The notes under the pieces were generated by a model. It saw only the letters and a program-made list of their open reading frames with translations, had not been told where the DNA came from and ran no database searches. A stretch of DNA of 33,078 bases from QYOJ01 sp043810345 (GTDB lineage: Bacteria; Bacteroidota; Bacteroidia; Bacteroidales; FEN-979). Both the position numbers and the translations under genes were made by a program. How positions within the stretch are numbered: the stretch's first letter is position 1; each line of letters opens with the position of its first letter. The stretch covers positions 1 through 33,078 of the forward strand of contig JBDROF010000017.1 in the NCBI GenBank assembly GCA_043810345.1, read 5' to 3'. This document shows positions 32,007 to 33,078 of this stretch, one piece after another.

Positions 32007-32708
32007 ATGGTTCAGTCCTTTTTACTAATCGGATGTTTTATTATAAGTGCAGGATCATTTTCCCAGGATACCATCAACCAGGTGGATACACACGGGAGGA
32101 AACAGGGATTCTGGCGAAAATACGATGAAAAGGGTTTCCGGATTTACGAAGGCCAGTTCCGGAATGATGTCCCCTATGGAAAATTCACCTATTACTACCA
32201 GAATGGTAAAGTCAGGACCACATCCCAGATCTCGGAGAATGGACAAATAGCCCTTACCTCTTCCTGGTTTCCCAATGGTAAACTGATGGCGAAGGGGAAA
32301 TACATCAATCAGCAGCGTGACAGCCTCTGGCAGTTCTTTAGCGAGTACGACGGAGTCCTTGTCTCAGAAGAATTTTACGTGGATGGGAAGAAGCATGGCG
32401 CCGAAAAGATATTTTACCCCCGTAAAGGAGTTGCGGAGATCATCCCCTGGAAGGAAGGGGTGAAAGATGGAAAATGGGAACAGTTTTACGATGACGGAGC
32501 GCTAAAATTAATGGGATCCTTTAAAAACGATGAAAAAGATGGCTCCCTTCGGACCTTCTTTGTAACAGGGAAATTGATGGTTTCAGGTTTTTATACCAAC
32601 GGCCACCAGGACAGCACATGGATCTATTACGACGATAAAGGCAAAGTAGCGTTGAAGGAGTACTACGATGATGGGATATTGGTGAGGTCGGAAGAGTTTC
32701 CTGATTAG
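32007..32708 (+). CDS. Exported MORN-repeat (YwqK-like) protein
   Basis: A signal peptide (MVQSFLLIGCFIISAGSFSQ) is followed by seven or so MORN-type strands: GRKQGFWRKYDEKGFRIYEG, YGKFTYYYQNGKV, SSWFPNGKLMAKGKY, KHGAEKIFYPRKG, DGKWEQFYDDGALKLMGSF and DSTWIYYDDKGKVALKEYYD. It is often annotated as the YwqK-family 'toxin-antitoxin system antitoxin', but here it is an exported, stand-alone beta-repeat protein. No partner toxin is adjacent and its function is unknown. It diverges from recR. Confidence 0.85.
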   Translation: MVQSFLLIGCFIISAGSFSQDTINQVDTHGRKQGFWRKYDEKGFRIYEGQFRNDVPYGKFTYYYQNGKVRTTSQISENGQIALTSSWFPNGKLMAKGKYINQQRDSLWQFFSEYDGVLVSEEFYVDGKKHGAEKIFYPRKGVAEIIPWKEGVKDGKWEQFYDDGALKLMGSFKNDEKDGSLRTFFVTGKLMVSGFYTNGHQDSTWIYYDDKGKVALKEYYDDGILVRSEEFPD

Positions 32709-32798
32709 TTGGCAGTATGCAGTCTGCAGTTGGCAGTCCACAGTCCACAGTCTGCAATTGCTAGCATCCAGTTATCCAGTTATCCAGTCATCCAGCAT
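32708..32798. repeat. Degenerate CAGTC / TATCCAGT tandem repeats
   Basis: GCAGTCTGCAGTTGGCAGTC-type units (32712-32760) and ATCCAGTTATCCAGTTATCC (32765-32795) fill the convergent gap between the MORN gene and clpB. CAGTC-type sequence also occurs at 8047-8070. Confidence 0.75.
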
Positions 32799-33078
32799 CT
32801 ACCTGTTCTCAAACACCAACCCGCCATCCTTCACATCGACTACGATCTCTGAATCCTTGTCGACTTTATCCTGGAGGATTATTTTAGATAGTTCGTTCAG
32901 GAGCTGTTTCTGAAGGACCCGTTTGATCGGCCTGGCTCCATACTGGGGGTCAAATCCGATGTTGGCAATGAAGTCGATGGCTTTATCTGTGGCCGATAAT
33001 TTGATGTTGTTCTTTTCCAGCATCTTCTCAACAATTCCCAGTTGCAGGTTCACCACATCCCTGATCTCCTCTTTGGTA
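32799..33078 (-). CDS. clpB: ATP-dependent chaperone ClpB, C-terminal end (runs off the window)
   Basis: The visible 92 or so codons read TKEEIRDVVNLQLGIVEKML, then FIANIGFDPQYGARPIKRVL and QKQLLNELSKIIL. This is the Clp D2-small domain at the C-terminus of ClpB, including the sensor-2 arginine in GARPIKR. ClpB disaggregates proteins with DnaK. The start of the gene lies beyond the window. Confidence 0.93.
   Translation of the reverse strand, partial: TKEEIRDVVNLQLGIVEKMLEKNNIKLSATDKAIDFIANIGFDPQYGARPIKRVLQKQLLNELSKIILQDKVDKDSEIVVDVKDGGLVFENR

Noticed and set aside
32007..32708. MORN/YwqK protein as the antitoxin of a toxin-antitoxin pair
   Set aside because: The family label is often applied to any MORN-repeat protein. 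Here it has a signal peptide and no neighbouring toxin.

Overview
The window looks like a chromosomal segment of a Bacteroidota bacterium, most likely in or near the Bacteroidales. The evidence is a short primary sigma factor of about 287 residues, repeated TAnnTTTG(C) promoter boxes, families typical of that phylum (DUF5916, DUF2807 head-GIN, an ECF operon with a membrane-anchored partner, DUF4342, DUF4411), and the near absence of strong Shine-Dalgarno sequences. I see no tRNA, rRNA, CRISPR array or complete transposon. No stretch over about 300 bases lacks a gene or gene remnant.

Left end (1-5450): the start of a response regulator faces a membrane-anchored coiled-coil protein. Next comes what reads as a decayed defence patch. 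It holds a type IIG restriction-modification gene with two visible internal deletions, an XRE/ImmA-type metallopeptidase regulator overlapping a frameshifted PIN-like DUF4411 toxin gene, and a small basic gene with an early in-frame stop.

Middle (5590-16244): a minus-strand run encodes a DUF5916 outer-membrane protein, a macro-domain ADP-ribose hydrolase, an inositol-monophosphatase-family phosphatase, Lgt, the tRNA methylthiotransferase MtaB and an EamA transporter. Carbamate kinase lies on the plus strand, followed by a HisKA_2 sensor kinase and a second EamA transporter on the minus strand.

16332-19299 is a four-gene ECF sigma operon: sigma factor, membrane-anchored putative anti-sigma factor, an exported DUF4097-like protein and an exported DUF2807 protein. 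It has a candidate autoregulated promoter.

The right part is mostly housekeeping: ligA, a doubly truncated universal stress protein, rpe, primary sigma factor, pnp, rpsO, a TPR protein with aroE, glmM with a small basic protein, recR, a MORN-repeat exported protein, and the 3' end of clpB. An aldehyde dehydrogenase at 26138-26812 has lost its whole catalytic centre through an in-frame internal deletion.

Three themes recur. First, several accessory genes carry clean internal deletions with short repeats at the junctions. Second, almost every gap between genes holds a short degenerate tandem repeat with a 6-17 base unit, and some of these run into coding sequence and form protein tails. Third, GC-rich palindromic elements sit in frame inside two genes. 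I found no complete, clearly novel multi-gene system. The repeat behaviour and the decaying defence patch are the most unusual content.
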